In this document: positions 47,471-60,020 of the stretch, one piece after another
How positions within the stretch are numbered: the stretch's first letter is position 1
Layout of the letters: the number at the start of each line of letters is the position of its first letter
Source of the DNA: Phaseolus vulgaris
Lineage: Eukaryota; Streptophyta; Magnoliopsida; Fabales; Fabaceae
Direction: 5' to 3'
Assembly: GCF_000499845.2 (NCBI RefSeq)
Contig: NC_023756.2
Location: forward strand, 2,381,332 to 2,445,331
DNA length: 64,000 nucleotides
Notes under the pieces: generated by a model
Seen by the model: the letters and a program-made list of their open reading frames with translations, nothing else
The model's database searches: none
Told to the model about the DNA's origin: nothing
Program-made: the position numbers and the translations under genes

Positions 47471-49814
47471 TTGAGTAATAGTTTGTTACTTCATGGATGT
47501 GGAGCATGTGCAACGTTTTTGCACCCAAAATTCTTGTGCGTAATAAAAAAAAAAAATTTTTTTATGCATTTATTATTTTCTTGCAATTTATATTATCTGC
47601 TTTCTATTTCTTTTACAATTTACTTTTTTAAAATGTTGTAATTTTCATCATACATATTTTTCTTTATGCAAACTTATTATTTACGGTTATGATTCTTTCT
47701 AATTAGTTTTAACTTTATTATGTTTTTGTTTTTATAAGGTTGAACTTTGTTGAGAGTGATTTTTTTGTCTTCTACTTTTGGTTTTCGGTCTTCATGTAGT
47801 GGTCTTTTATTGGCGAATGAGTGGGGTGAACCTGCAAAGGCACTCAGTCCAAGTTCAATATGCAAGTGAGTCGAGAGAAAAACATTACTTTTAGCGTTTG
47901 GCTTCCTTTGATATTTACGCCTTTTAGATAGGCCTCAGATGTCATGAGTTTGCTCGAGGGTTCAAAAAAGGGCTCAATCGTGTCTTAATCACGATTTACA
48001 ACTAAATTGACTTAATTATGATTAACTGTGAATTTACGGGTTATGTTTGGATTAAGAGAGTCATTCAGTATTCTTGGACATTCTGTCATATTGACCTTTT
48101 CAACTATATGATAGTACATTTGTCTCCAAACTCAAGTAGAGCGATTTGAGTGTCACATAAAGTCTGTGAAAAAAATTATTTTATCTTTAGTTAATTGCTC
48201 TTCCCAAAACATCTTTCATCGAAAGAATTATTTGAAAAAAAAAAAAACACGTTGATTTTCTTATATCATATCTAAAAGCTAGTACTAATTTTATGTTATA
48301 TATATGTTCTGATAAAACATCAAACATGTACCATTAATATGTTAGATTCGTAATATTTCAACCATATAGTTAACATAATTGTATCCCGCTTGTGAATACA
48401 TAACATATTTAAAATTCCAATATTTAAGATTGTAAACCTAAACAAAATAATCCACAAATAAAAATGTGTTTTTAATTTATAAATTTTGTATTAATAAAAA
48501 CCATGAAAACTATATGTCAAACAATTGTAATTGTAATTTGGTTTTAAGATAAATTTTATCATAATATTAGAATAAAATTTATGCACGGAATTATTTATTA
48601 TAATACCACCTATTTTGCTAAGCATCTACAAGTAGTCTCAAATGTTTGTGATTTTTATGGAAAAAAAATGAATGTAGTCTAAGGTAAAAAAAATGGAATT
48701 TTATTGATTAAGAAGAAAAAGATATAAAAAAATATGATTATAATTTTGTAAATAAGTTCACACTTATTAGATGAGTTGTCTATCTACATATCACATTGAT
48801 TTCAATTCTAATAGTAAATGATAAATTGTTTCATTTGTATTCTTTTTTTTCTCTTTTTCTTCTTTTTTACATGATTTGTGTATATACATATATCGTATTT
48901 GAAATTTCATTGTACCAAGGCACTGAGTAATTCGAATGAAATAGAGATTTATGCAAATTTTGGAGTATAGAGAGAATGTTGTACGAAAATTAGTGTCTTA
49001 ACATTTGGTTCTTGTTTATTGTATTCAAGGATTTAAGTGGATAATTTCAAACATAAATTTAATTTTTTTAAATGATCATACTTCATTTTTGCGAGGTTTA
49101 TATGCTCTAAACCTTTTTGGATTCAAATCAAATTTATAGCATAGGTATAAACTTCGTGATGATCACATTTTTCTTAAGTCATTTTTTTTTTCAATGAACA
49201 AGCTTCAACTTGAGCAAAGAGGGATAGTTATAAGAGAGAGTTATGTGGCTTTCAACAATCAAATTTGGCAGCTTCAATGCTTATTTATACATATGACTAC
49301 CTCGATTTAGAAGATATTTTTTAGAATTATAAAGATATTTTTTATAAAAGTTTTCAAGTATCACTATATAACTTGACATCTCAGCTAGGCTGACACCTCA
49401 AACAACAACAACATTTGTCATCACATGAAAAAAATATTTTTAACAAAATAAAAAAGAAATAAAATATAAAAATATGGGTGAACTATACCAAAATTCATAT
49501 GTTAACAAAACTGATACATAGGTAAACTATACTTATTCATAAAGAATTCTAAGAATATAGTAGATAGAAGCCTATTATACCAATGAAATAGTTGTTTATG
49601 AATAAAACCTAATTAAGAATTATAATGAATTTGACAATTATCTCCTTGCTTCAAATTGCAAAAGGTATTTTTGAACTAATTGGACTCCTCTTTGTTGTGT
49701 TTGCACACATGTGGTTGAGGGTTTAGAGGTCTAATCCCAAAGGTTCTACATTAGAAGTTTGTTGGGACCAACATAAGTATATATTTTAGACCTTTTCCAT
49801 AATGTTATCATCAC
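47471..49814. other. Spacer with an LTR-like scrap
   Basis: AT-rich DNA upstream of CFM2 copy 2. 47740-47880 has an LTR-like look: GAACCTGCAAAGGCACTC then a CAAGTTCAATATGCAAGTGA-like tail, words often seen at the ends of legume LTRs. No gene is seen. Confidence 0.4.
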
Positions 49815-50351
49815 TAAGGGTGTGTTTGGATTAGAGGGTGTGAGGGAGTGGAAAGTTGAGGGTGAGTGGGAGTGAAAGTGTGAAGAAAGTTGAGGTTGTT
49901 TGGATTGGGGTATGTTAGAGTGGATGTGTGAGGAAAGTTTATTGGAAATTGTGAGTGATGTGATAGTTGTAAGAATATTATAAATTATTTTGAATAGTAA
50001 AGTTTGTGAGATTACAATTTTACCCTTGTATATAAAAAAAGAATAAATAATGATTAATCCTATTTCATATTTTAGTTAATTGCAATTTAAAATTAAAGTA
50101 TAATTATATTATTTAACATTTTATTAATTAAGAATTATTTTTTTATTTAAGTTAATTTATTTACATAATTTTAATATTATAAATGATTTTATAAATTATG
50201 TTATGTTATATATATACAAATATATATAAAATTAATTTTAATAATAATTTTCATTATTATGAATAGCAAAATGAATATATTTTAAAAAAAAATAGAAATT
50301 TAGAATATAACATGAATATTAAGTAGGTGTCAAATATATAATATAAAGTCA

Positions 50352-50855
50352 TTACATGAAGAACATAATAATGTTAATTAGAAAAAGAAAAGACATTCCC
50401 AGTAATAACATTTGAATCCTTCTTGTGGAGACCTTCAAACGGTTTTCTAGAAGACATATCTTATTCCGTTGTATGATAATAATTTCATCTTTTTCATCGG
50501 CAACGTCTTCAATGCACCATTTGAAAAAATTACAGCCTAGAACCATGTCACTTCTAATCTGTTTTGAAGAAAACAATAAAATTAAACAATGAATAAGTTT
50601 AAAATAACATTCTTAAGTTTGTTTGAAACCTAATTGAATAAATTTTACCTTGTAGTTGGGACAACCCCAAAAAAAAATTTCAGCATTTTTTTGTGTTGTC
50701 GTTATTCTCAAAACAGCAAATTGTCCACAATCACAAATAGGATCAACGAAGGCACTTGTGGTCCCAGTAGCATGGGTAAAAGTACCACGTTTTTGCACAC
50801 TACAACTAGTACAACTAGATGACGACGTGTTGTGATACGCAGACATTAATGACAC
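50352..50855 (-). CDS. GRF-type zinc-finger protein with C-terminal membrane segment
   Basis: Exons 50649-50855 and 50352-50558, with a 90-bp intron in phase 0, give 137 residues. The GRF finger lies at about residues 40-70: CDCG, then FFWGCPNY, with the family's closing Cys in the second exon (GCNFFKWC). The end is hydrophobic (LLLGMSFLFLINIIMFF), a likely membrane anchor. Such small GRF proteins are common in plant genomes and often linked to transposons. The frame is intact while its neighbours are broken. Its role in the element is unknown. Confidence 0.7.
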
Positions 50856-51045
50856 TTAACCAATGTTGTCGAAGTAATAAGATGGTAAAAAAGTTGCATT
50901 AAAAACAATATGATTATGTAAATAAGTAGCATAAAACCTTAACAATAACAATGTCAACGTAAAAAATAACAAACACAATTCATCAATGTTCAACATGAAA
51001 CTTAGAAATAAAAATAACAATGACAATAACATAATAATAACACAC

Positions 51046-52126
51046 TCAATGGCCTTGATGACGTCGAATGTCAGCCAGAGTAACCTCCATTCTGTCCATT
51101 CGGGTATTCATCTTTTCTATGCCGGACAAAATTTGATTTAACAATTCCCTTTGAGTGGGGTTTTCCTCCTCAGGTTGACCACCTTCAACATCTTGTGGTG
51201 GCAATTCATCCTCTTCATCATCTTCTTCGTTTGCATGTTGGGGTCTACCAAGTTGCCATATGCCATTGACCTGGAATATATTTAACTTTGTCATACTTTT
51301 TTTGCCAAAGTAATGATTCCAGCCTAGCATTATTGCTTGTTCATTGGACAAGTCAAAGCCATACACCTGCAAGATCCTCGTTATCAAATTTGCATATGGG
51401 AGAGGCATCTTGTTATCCCGGCATTTGATGATCTGATGCATTATGTAATGAGGCCAATTAATGCGTACATTATTCTTGATTAACCACATAATGAAAATAT
51501 CTTCATTCAGCAGTTGTGCATAGTTGCTTCCTCGAGGGCACAAGATATGCACCCATGTGTAATGCAACAGTCGGTCATTCATCTTCAAACTACCAACATT
51601 TTTCAGATTTTCACCTTGAACATCTTCACGAATCATGGTGGATAGTGCTAGTGCTCGATCAAAATTCACTTCCTCAGGGATCGTCCCGGGGGTTAACTTA
51701 AGACCGTCATACTGTAGATGAGCAATGGTCATCCAATCCACTTCTTTGATGTGTATCATTTTTCTGCAAATCTCAATGGCAAGGTGACCAGCAGGTGTGA
51801 ATTTTGCATTTGTATACAAAAACCCTTACCAAATCCTCATAATATGGAAGATTAATTCCGAGGAAAGGTTGTAAACCTTGCCAATTCAGAAGATTTTGGA
51901 ATTCAAATCCTGGACCAGCAAAAAATGGAGTATGCATCACTTTTGGTGGTAATACTGCTCTTGCGTGAAAGTTCTTTTCAAAAACCACCATTTGACGCCT
52001 GGTACTGAAGTATCTTGAATAATCAAGAACTTCTGGAATCCTTGTTGGTGGAGGAGGAACATCAACATCTTCTGCTGGAGATTTACCCTTACGGGTTCTG
52101 TTACATTTGTGGGATGATGATGCCAT
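51046..52126 (-). pseudogene. Plant-transposon-domain protein gene, frameshifted
   Basis: Two frames, 52126 down to about 51818 and then down to 51046, read as one protein if one extra base near 51817 is ignored. The first part has a basic nuclear-type start and a LLNWQGLQPFLGI segment. The second carries a long helical region, an acidic stretch (EEDDEEDELPPQD) and a closing coiled coil. This resembles the 'putative plant transposon protein' family often found in legume genomes. I could not confirm the domain by search. Total length would be about 360 residues. Confidence 0.6.
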
Positions 52127-52402
52127 CTATAATGCAATTACTACAATAAATAACTAAATAGAAGTTAACATAATATCATAAAGCAATAATGCAAGTTCAA
52201 AAACCAAAATATTACATTGCTAATGAAAGTAGGAGTTCACAAAACAAAATATTAGATGTCCAATAACTAACACAGACAGTCAAATATTACATGCCCAATA
52301 ACTAAGAAAGAGAGTCAAATATTACATGTCCAGCTACTAACAAAGACAATCAAATATTAGATTAATAATAATTAAAGGTAACCCCCACGCAGAGATATGA
52401 AA

Positions 52403-53559
52403 TCAATGCCTAGTCATAAAGCCAAACAATTTTGTCATTCGACGCTCATATGGCATCCCAAATAGTTGCTTAACTCTTCCGGGATGGTCACATAAAAACT
52501 CATAGCATTGATCCATGAGTTGTTCATCTTGAATGTTTAGCTCCACGAGCATTGCCCAAATATCAGACTCTGAGTACTGGTATGAGGCATGGTGTCAATG
52601 GTGGTGTACATGCTCAGCATATAGGTCGTTTCTTCGTCTAATTTCGGCAGCTATATCTTGAGTTGTCGTTGCCTGTGCACGAGCAATATTAACCAACTGA
52701 GAGGCATTTTCATTTCCATCCTTCATTGATGACACGCATTGTTGAAGATTAGTATTCAACATTGCAAATTGTTCATCAATGTCGTACATAGTGGGGCCTT
52801 TTCTCTTTGATCCTCGGGATGAGGATGTGCCCGCAGAGTCAGCAGACAGCATAGAAGGAGTGTTTGATGGTGTGTCTGAAGGAGTGTCACTAGATTGGAA
52901 TTGAGCAGCAGGTGATCGTGGGACGTAGTCATCTGCCTCCTCAAAGTTCGGTGGTTCGGGGATATAATCCATATTATTCTCCCCAAGGTTGACACTGAAA
53001 TTGGTCATGTCAGGAGGTGAATTCATGTCACGGGCTGTCCTCACCCGACTTCCCGTGGCTCTATCATTAGACCACAACTCGTCCATGAGGTCATAATGGC
53101 GAATGGGATTGAAACGCCATTTTGCCGCAGATGGTTTGGCCTACATACATTTCACATATTAGTATATCATTCAAAATGTGAAGTTAAATGTTCATGTTAT
53201 CATTGTACCTTAATCAGCTCACTCCAAACTTCGTCCTCGGCTTCAAAAAGTTTGGTGGTCTGGTTCCATGCGAAACCACTCAATCCACCAAACAAATCAT
53301 GGATTTCCCTCCACCTGTCTTTCAGGCTTTTCTGTCATTTCTTCACATTATTTTTCTTAAGACCCGATAAACCAGCCTCATTTAAAGCCATAACTATGTT
53401 AGTGTATCCTTGAGTGGTCCAGCTACCATCAATTCTACACCCTTTTCGTACCTCGTCAATCATTGCATTGAGCAAAATTAGGTCCATCTCCGCCGTCCAC
53501 TTGGTGAACTCTCGATAAGAACCTGATGAATTTGAAGCCACATTTTTTCCGCGATCCAT
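52403..53559 (-). pseudogene. Harbinger Myb/SANT-like partner protein gene, two nonsense mutations
   Basis: Exon 1 is 53209-53559 and exon 2 is 53140 down to 52403. The first begins with a trihelix/Myb-like DNA-binding region (FTKWTAEMDLILLNAMIDEV, later SLKDRWREIHDLFGG). The second ends with the family's typical YEFLCDHPGRVKQLFGMP tail. The frame is open except for TGA at 53335-53337 and TGA at 52595-52597. Both are explained by CGA to TGA changes. In the family this protein helps transposase bind DNA and enter the nucleus. Confidence 0.8.
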
Positions 53560-53628
53560 CTAATTAACTTAAATAAAGTTAGGATGACAAACATTGAAAA
53601 ATGCTAGAAAATATATTATTTCATTAAA

Positions 53629-55119
53629 TTAATTGTTTACATAATCTTGCCACATTTCGTTTGCTATAGCGTCCCTAATATCACACCCTATCCTGTAATC
53701 ATGTTCATGAGCATGGGTGGTGCTTGATTGGACATCTTGTTCTAACAATTCATTATTTACTTCTTCAAGCAGAGACTCATCATTGTCGATCCCGCGTAGA
53801 AAGTTATGCAGAATACAACAAGCTAAAACAATTTTTGTCATAATATCCACATCATAATGTGGCTCAGTCGCACTGGCTATAATTGGAAAACGTTTTTTAA
53901 GCATTCCAAAGGTTCTCTCAATTACATTCCTAAGTGATGAATGTCGATGATTAAACAACTCTTTTGCATTTTGTGGCCCTCTTCGCGAATATTCTTTCAA
54001 ATGGTATCTCACCCCGCGATAAGGTGTTATTATATTTCGTTTTAACATAAAACCTGCATCACCAAGATAGTATTTTCCTACAAAGATTGTGGAAAACTGG
54101 GTTAGTATATATTACTACAACCTTTTAATTTTTCTGCACACCCAATCCCCTATAACTAACCTTCTAGAATAACCAAAGGATCGCCTCGTACTAAAGCATC
54201 TTTCAATATCCTTGAATCGGAGGCAGTTCCTTCCCAACCGGCTAAGACATATGTGAACTTCATGTCAAAGTCACAGGCTGCAAATATGTTTTGGGTTAGC
54301 CAATCTTTTCTCCCTCGAAAACGAGGCGCATCAGCACGTGCAACCTTAGCACGTACATGACTCCCATCTATGGCCCCTAAACAATCCTAATGTAAACAAA
54401 AATTCATAACTTTAATTAACCACAAACTACAGAAGACATTACACATAATTTCAAGTAATATTTTTATTAACAAACCTTAAAGTAGGGGAAAAATCGACTG
54501 TTGTTAAGGATGTGTGGTTCTACAACCGTTCCATTTGGTTGAATTAAGAATTCCCCCTCCAACCTTAAAATGACACTCAAAACATTATGAAAGTGGCGGG
54601 AAACTGTTTCTCCAGACCGATGGAAAAAGAATGACACACTTCGATTCTTCACATTATGCCCAATAATGTGCAAAAATTTCGCTATACTTGTTCTTCCACA
54701 GTTGATCGATATGCATCTTTAACAAGTCCAGTTCCCCGTATTCGTTCACATAATTTAATGAAAGCTTCCGGTCTCATGCGAATAATGTGACGAGATTGTT
54801 CAGTGTGAACCAAGTACTCCATCAATTCTTGTCTGCGACACTTTTTTCGTGGTTGGGACTCACTGATACAGTTGCTTGTAGTAGGCATTGTGCGTAACAA
54901 TTTCAATCCAAAAGCAATCATACAAAGAATCATGACTGATGCACCTTCATTATTATTTTTTATTTGTTCTTCGATTTGTGAAATTAAGTTCATGTTCGCC
55001 GCAACAAGATCGTTATAAATTGCAACTGTTTCCTCAAAGTGTACCATCTCTGCCTCGTCATAATTTCTTTCCGAATTCATACCGAACGCGGTTACCGTAT
55101 CGGTGTAAAAGTACACCAA
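53629..55119 (-). pseudogene. PIF/Harbinger DDE transposase gene, frameshifted
   Basis: Exons 54476-55119, 54161-54386 and 53629-54077 with GT-AG introns. The catalytic residues are visible: first Asp in GAIDGSHV, second Asp in ASDSR, and Glu in VIERTFG. An HTH-like segment precedes them (LHIIGHNVKNRSVSFFFHRS). In exon 1 an extra TA near 54683-54687 puts a stop after EEQV. Apart from that one change, the roughly 440-residue frame is open. The copy is therefore recently inactivated but keeps its catalytic triad. Confidence 0.85.
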
Positions 55120-55235
55120 TACAATTACCCTAAAACGTACTTTTAATTAATTTTAATAAAAAAATTAATCAAAATTACTATATCATTCAATAACATAATT
55201 TAATCAAACAACAAATAAATATAAACAAATAAAAT

Positions 55236-56950
55236 AAAAATAAAACCTAAAATTTCTATTTCTACTTCTAAAAATACTCATTTTAAATACATTTATTTTT
55301 ATCTTTGTAATAATTTATGCACAATCTAAAATAATATTAACTACAGATTATTAATTTTTATTTGGATTCTGTAAACTTATTTATCTTTGTAATAATTTAT
55401 TATCAATCCTAAAATAAACTTTTTCTAACTTTTTAAATTACTATAACATTTTTTTAACATTTAATTCTAACACCAATAACCTATGTGAAATACAAATTAA
55501 AAAATATAACTCAAAATGATATTTCTACTTTAAACTTTTACTGTTATTTTTAATTAATACAACATTTTAATAATGTTTTTTATTATAACATTAATAAATT
55601 ATGTTTAATCTAAAAAATGAAAACCCTATCAAAATATTTTTAAAATTTTTAATTCCATTCTGTCAAAATAAATTTTTTTAAATCTGTTTCATAAAGAATT
55701 CATTTTGAAATAAATAATTACTTTCTACATTTATAATTAAAATATCAATTAAAAATAGCACTTCTAAAATATCATATATAAAAAAACCTACAAATTACAA
55801 ATTTCTATTTCCACTTGTAAAAATATTCATTTTAAATACATTTATTTTTATCTTTGTAATAATTTATGTACAATCTAAAATAATATTAACTACAGATTAT
55901 TAATTTTTATTTGGATTCTGTAAACTTATTTATCTTTGTAATAATTTATTATCAATCCTAAAATAAACTTTTTCTGATTTTTTAAATTACTATAACATTT
56001 TTTTTTAACATTTAATTCTAACACCAATAACTTATGTGAAGTACAAATTAAAAAAAAATAACTCAAAATGATATTTCTACTTTAAACTTTTACTGTTATT
56101 TTTAATTAATACAACATTTTAATAATGTTTTTTATTATAACATTAATAAATTATGTTTAATCTACAAAAATGAAAATCCTATCAAAATATTTTTAAAATT
56201 TTTAATTCCATTCTGTCAAAATAAATTTTTTTAAATCTGTTTCATAAAGAATTCATTTTGAAATAAATAATTACTTTCTACATTTATAATTAAAATATCA
56301 ATTAAAAATAGCACTTCTAAAATATCATATAAAAAAAAAGCTACAAATTACAAATTTCTATTTCCACTTGTAAAAATATTCATTTTAAATACATTTTTTT
56401 TATCTTTGTAATAATTTATGTACAATCTTAAATAATATTAACTACAGATTATTAATTTTTATTTGGATTCTGTAAACTTATTTATCTTTGTAATAATTTA
56501 TTATAATCCTAAAATAAACTTTTTCTGACTTTTTAAATTACTATAACATTTTTTTAACATTTAATTCTAACACCAATAACTTATGTGAAATACAAATTAA
56601 AAAATAACTCAAAATGATATTTTTACTTTAAACTTTTACTGTTATTTTTAATTAATACAACATTTTTATAATGTTTTTTATTATAACATTAATAAATTAT
56701 GTTTAATCTACAAAAATAAAACCCTATCAAAATATTTTTAAAAATTTTAATTCCATTATGTCAAAATAAATTTGTTTAAATCTGTTTCATAAACAATTCA
56801 TTTTGAAATAAATAATTACTTTCTACATTTATAATTAAAATATCAATTAAAAATAACACTTCTAAAATATCATATAAAAAAAAACCTACAAATTACAAAT
56901 TTCTATTTCCACTTGTAAAATTATTCATTTTAAATACATTTATTTTTTTT
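55236..56950. repeat. Tandem array, unit about 550 bp, inside the Harbinger element
   Basis: Three full copies and part of a fourth. TTTGGATTCTGTAAACTTA recurs near 55361, 55910 and 56462, and ACAAATTTCTATTTCCACTT near 55796, 56346 and 56896. Copies are nearly identical and very AT-rich. The array lies between the transposase start and the promoter region. Splice-like signals near 57448 (donor) and 55133 (acceptor) would place it in a 5'-UTR intron. Confidence 0.92.
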
Positions 56951-57558
56951 ATAACAATTAAATCTTATAACAAAAATTACAAAAATATTTTTAAAATTTT
57001 GAATTTTATTCTGTCTAAAATAAATTTTGTAAATCTTTTTATAAACAATTCATTTTTAAATAAATAATAACTTTTTACATTTCATACAAAAATTTAAAAA
57101 TTCACTTCTCTTTAATCACCTAAACTTTAAAAAATTTTGTTTTCATTCTGAAAATCATTCATTTCATACAAATAAATATTTTTTTAAAATCTTACGAAAA
57201 TTATAACTATCTACAAAAATTAAAACAATAAATCAAATAATAACATTAATTTACTAACTCCTTAACATAATTAACTAAACTAAAGTCTAAACAAATTATA
57301 TTACAATCAACATTACTTTACTAACTCCTTAACATAATTAACTAAAATAAATTCTAAACAAATTATATTACAAAACCATAATCATCCAATCATAAATATA
57401 AAACAGAAATAAATAAATAAAAACTTTACATAAAAAAAATTAAAAACCTGAAGATAAACAACAACAACAGCACAATAGGATGACTTAGGATGAAGAACAC
57501 TGCCTGAAAATCACATAAAAAAAATTAAGAAACATAGAATTCCAAAGAAATATAGAAC

Positions 57559-57776
57559 ATAATCGATTATGCTATCAGTTATACACAGAGAATAATCGAT
57601 TATCATGGGATAATCGATTATGTTGGTAGGCAAAAATACAACATAATCGATTATGGCACACAATATCGATTATGCCTGTAAATTTTTACAGATAATCGAT
57701 TATGTTCTTTGAAAAATCGATTATCTGCCCCATAATCGATTATCTGACTGGTTCTAATTGAGGCATAATCGATTAT
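57559..57776. repeat. Cluster of nine palindromic ATAATCGATTAT sites
   Basis: The self-complementary 12-mer occurs intact at 57559, 57592, 57610, 57643, 57692, 57732 and 57765, and shortened at 57663 and 57715. Spacings are about 18-50 bp and the spacers between sites are unrelated. It lies about 620-830 bp inside the right end of the Harbinger element, upstream of the transposase. Repeated short palindromes near a transposon end often bind transposase or its partner protein, but similar words are also scattered in legume repeats. Confidence 0.9.
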
Positions 57777-58012
57777 GCACCATTGCAGGAAAAAGCTCTC
57801 ACCTCACACGAACCCAGATGAACCCAGATTAAACCAGATGAACCCAGATTAAACCAGATGAATCACAAGAACAACCCCAGGACGTGAGATGAACAAGGTA
57901 TCCTAACAGAAACGCAGATGGCTTATAGGAATCTCTCCAACCACACTACAATGCACTCTCTGATGGCTCGGTTTCTTTGGTTTTCTGTGAATGGAGGAAG
58001 GAACTTCATGTT

Positions 58013-58023
58013 GTTATATAGCC
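58013..58023 (-). promoter_or_regulatory. TATA box, probable Harbinger transposase promoter
   Basis: GGCTATATAAC on the minus strand in a less AT-rich stretch (57900-58390) near the right end. A leader with introns would carry the message to the transposase start at 55119. Confidence 0.4.
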
Positions 58024-58396
58024 AGCTTCACTCCCACCTACCTCACCCCCTCACCCACTGCATTCACTCTCCTTTCACAGATTCACACAGAGGCAAACGA
58101 TTCCTGAGCCAAGTCAGGAATCTCATGGCTTCATGTGGCATGCATGCAGAGGGGGCAGGGGGCACTGTTTCTCTTGATTCCAGCAAAAGAAAGGGTAACG
58201 TTGTAACTTGCTTCGGATGACTTGGCACTCCCACTCTACAGTGCAACTTTCTCTTCATCTTTGCACAGATAAACATTTCACTCAAATTGATCTTTCCTTC
58301 CACACTCACCCGCAAGCATGCATGGATCCAAACGGGGTGCTGTTGTGACTTCCGTCGTCGCCAACAGTGGCACCCCTGGATCCAAACGAAGCCTAA

Positions 58397-59944
58397 GTGC
58401 CTTCTTAGAAGGGGCAAAGAAGGTTACATGGATTTTAGATTGTTAGGTTAAATTAAGGGTGTTTTTTTTTTCTTAATTTTGAATCATGACATGACCACAT
58501 CTTTTTGTGAATTTATAAGAAACTTTAATTATTATTGGACTTTTTTTCTTTCCTGTGGATGTTTCTTTTGACTTGATTGGTGGGCACTGTCAATTAAAGA
58601 TTCTTTATTAGTGGGTGGAATTTATTTAGCAGAATATGTAAGTTTTTTTTTATTAAATTAAAGAAAATAAATAAAATAATACAAAAGTTATAAACTCATT
58701 AAGCGTCTTACTTAATATAATAATTTTATTGATTAGCCTGACAAAGTACAACATAATTATTAGATTATTGAATTTTTTAAACATGCTATGAGGAATTATT
58801 ATGTATTTGAAAGAATTAGATTTTAATGACAAATAGTTCAATTTTTACACAATTAACTTTCGACTATTTGTTGAGATATATTCTTTGTATAAACAAATAT
58901 TCATTGTAAAAAAAAATCATCTACCTAAAAAACCGAAAAGAGATTATAGCAATTAATAAGAACTTCCCGAAATTTATCAATTAATGTGTGTGTAAATTTA
59001 TATTAGATAGTCAACAGTTAATATTTAATATTATAAATTATTCAGTTTACTTTTAAATATTTTCACACAAAGTATAGTGATAAAAATATCATTATCACCA
59101 CGTAATTTTAAAATCAAATTATTGAACAATAAACACATAAAGACTAAAATTTGATAAGTAATGTTAGATTATATTTATCATAATTTGTTTTTTTGTTTTA
59201 TCAACAAGAAGTTTGTTTTCAAATATTTTAAAACAATATCTAATGTGCCTAATGTTATTGGATTCTATTAATATTCAATTATTCTTATATAATAAATTTC
59301 ATATTTTAATTACTAATTCTTCAAAATTAAATCCATGTTAGGTGTTTTTTAAATTGTATGAATGTTATACTTTTATATAATGAGAGATAAATATATACAA
59401 ATAAAATAAAGATAAATGCTAAATATATAGAAGTTAACGATTTAAAAATTGTATAATCCATAAGTGAGTTTATTAACTTTCAACTTATAATAATTTTTTA
59501 ATTGCTTATGCAAGTCATGTTCAGTTCCCTAGTAATTTCACCCAGTCATACATTGTGGGCTATGTATGTAGAAATTTAATTACTAGTAATTAGCATACTA
59601 TATAGCTTAATTAATATATACAATATCTTCTGCATAGTGTCATATAGACTAATTAATATTGGCATTGAAGAATAGTAACTCTATGCGACTAAACCATTTA
59701 AAATTAATTGGATTAGCAAATTTGGTAACTAATTTCATACAGTAATTTTAATAAACTATGCGTGTCATATGAAAATATGTTTAATATATTTAATTTCTAA
59801 AACATACGCAACAAGTTGAAAACTATTAAATAATAACAATATATTAAATAAATAATACTTATTTATATATATATATATATATTAGAATGTGATAAAAAAA
59901 AATACACAAAATGAATATTTGTAAGTAAATATCATTGGCCAAGT
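58397..59944. other. AT-rich spacer
   Basis: No gene is seen. An (AT)n run lies at about 59863-59882, shortly before the promoter of the metalloproteinase-like fragment. Confidence 0.5.
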
Positions 59945-59952
59945 TATAAATA
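59945..59952 (+). promoter_or_regulatory. TATA box of the truncated metalloproteinase-like gene
   Basis: TATAAATA 69-76 bp upstream of the ATG at 60021, a normal plant spacing. Confidence 0.55.
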
Positions 59953-60020
59953 GTCACATATGGATGCAATTTTCTATCCCCACAAGCCATTACAAAACCC
60001 TAAACTCCTTAGTAGCACTC

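Larger units (their letters stand above)
49815..58396 (-). mobile_element. PIF/Harbinger DNA transposon, 8.6 kb, four genes
   Basis: The element is 49818-58393 and is flanked by TAA at 49815-49817 and 58394-58396, the usual 3-bp target of this superfamily. The left end reads GGGTGTGTTTGGAT and the right end, read inward, GGCTTCGTTTGGAT. All genes lie on the minus strand. From the right end they run: promoter region, tandem-repeat-rich leader, DDE transposase (broken), Myb/SANT-like partner gene (broken), a plant-transposon-domain gene (broken), and a GRF zinc-finger gene (intact). The transposase and partner gene are the normal pair; the other two are extra. The element looks unable to move by itself. 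Confidence 0.85.

Noticed and set aside
57559..57776. CRISPR-like array
   Set aside because: Short palindromes with unequal spacing inside a plant transposon; CRISPR arrays do not occur in plant nuclear genomes.
57918..58417. Overlapping frames of 100-117 codons on both strands
   Set aside because: They lie in the GC-richer promoter end of the Harbinger element, overlap each other, and show no domain.
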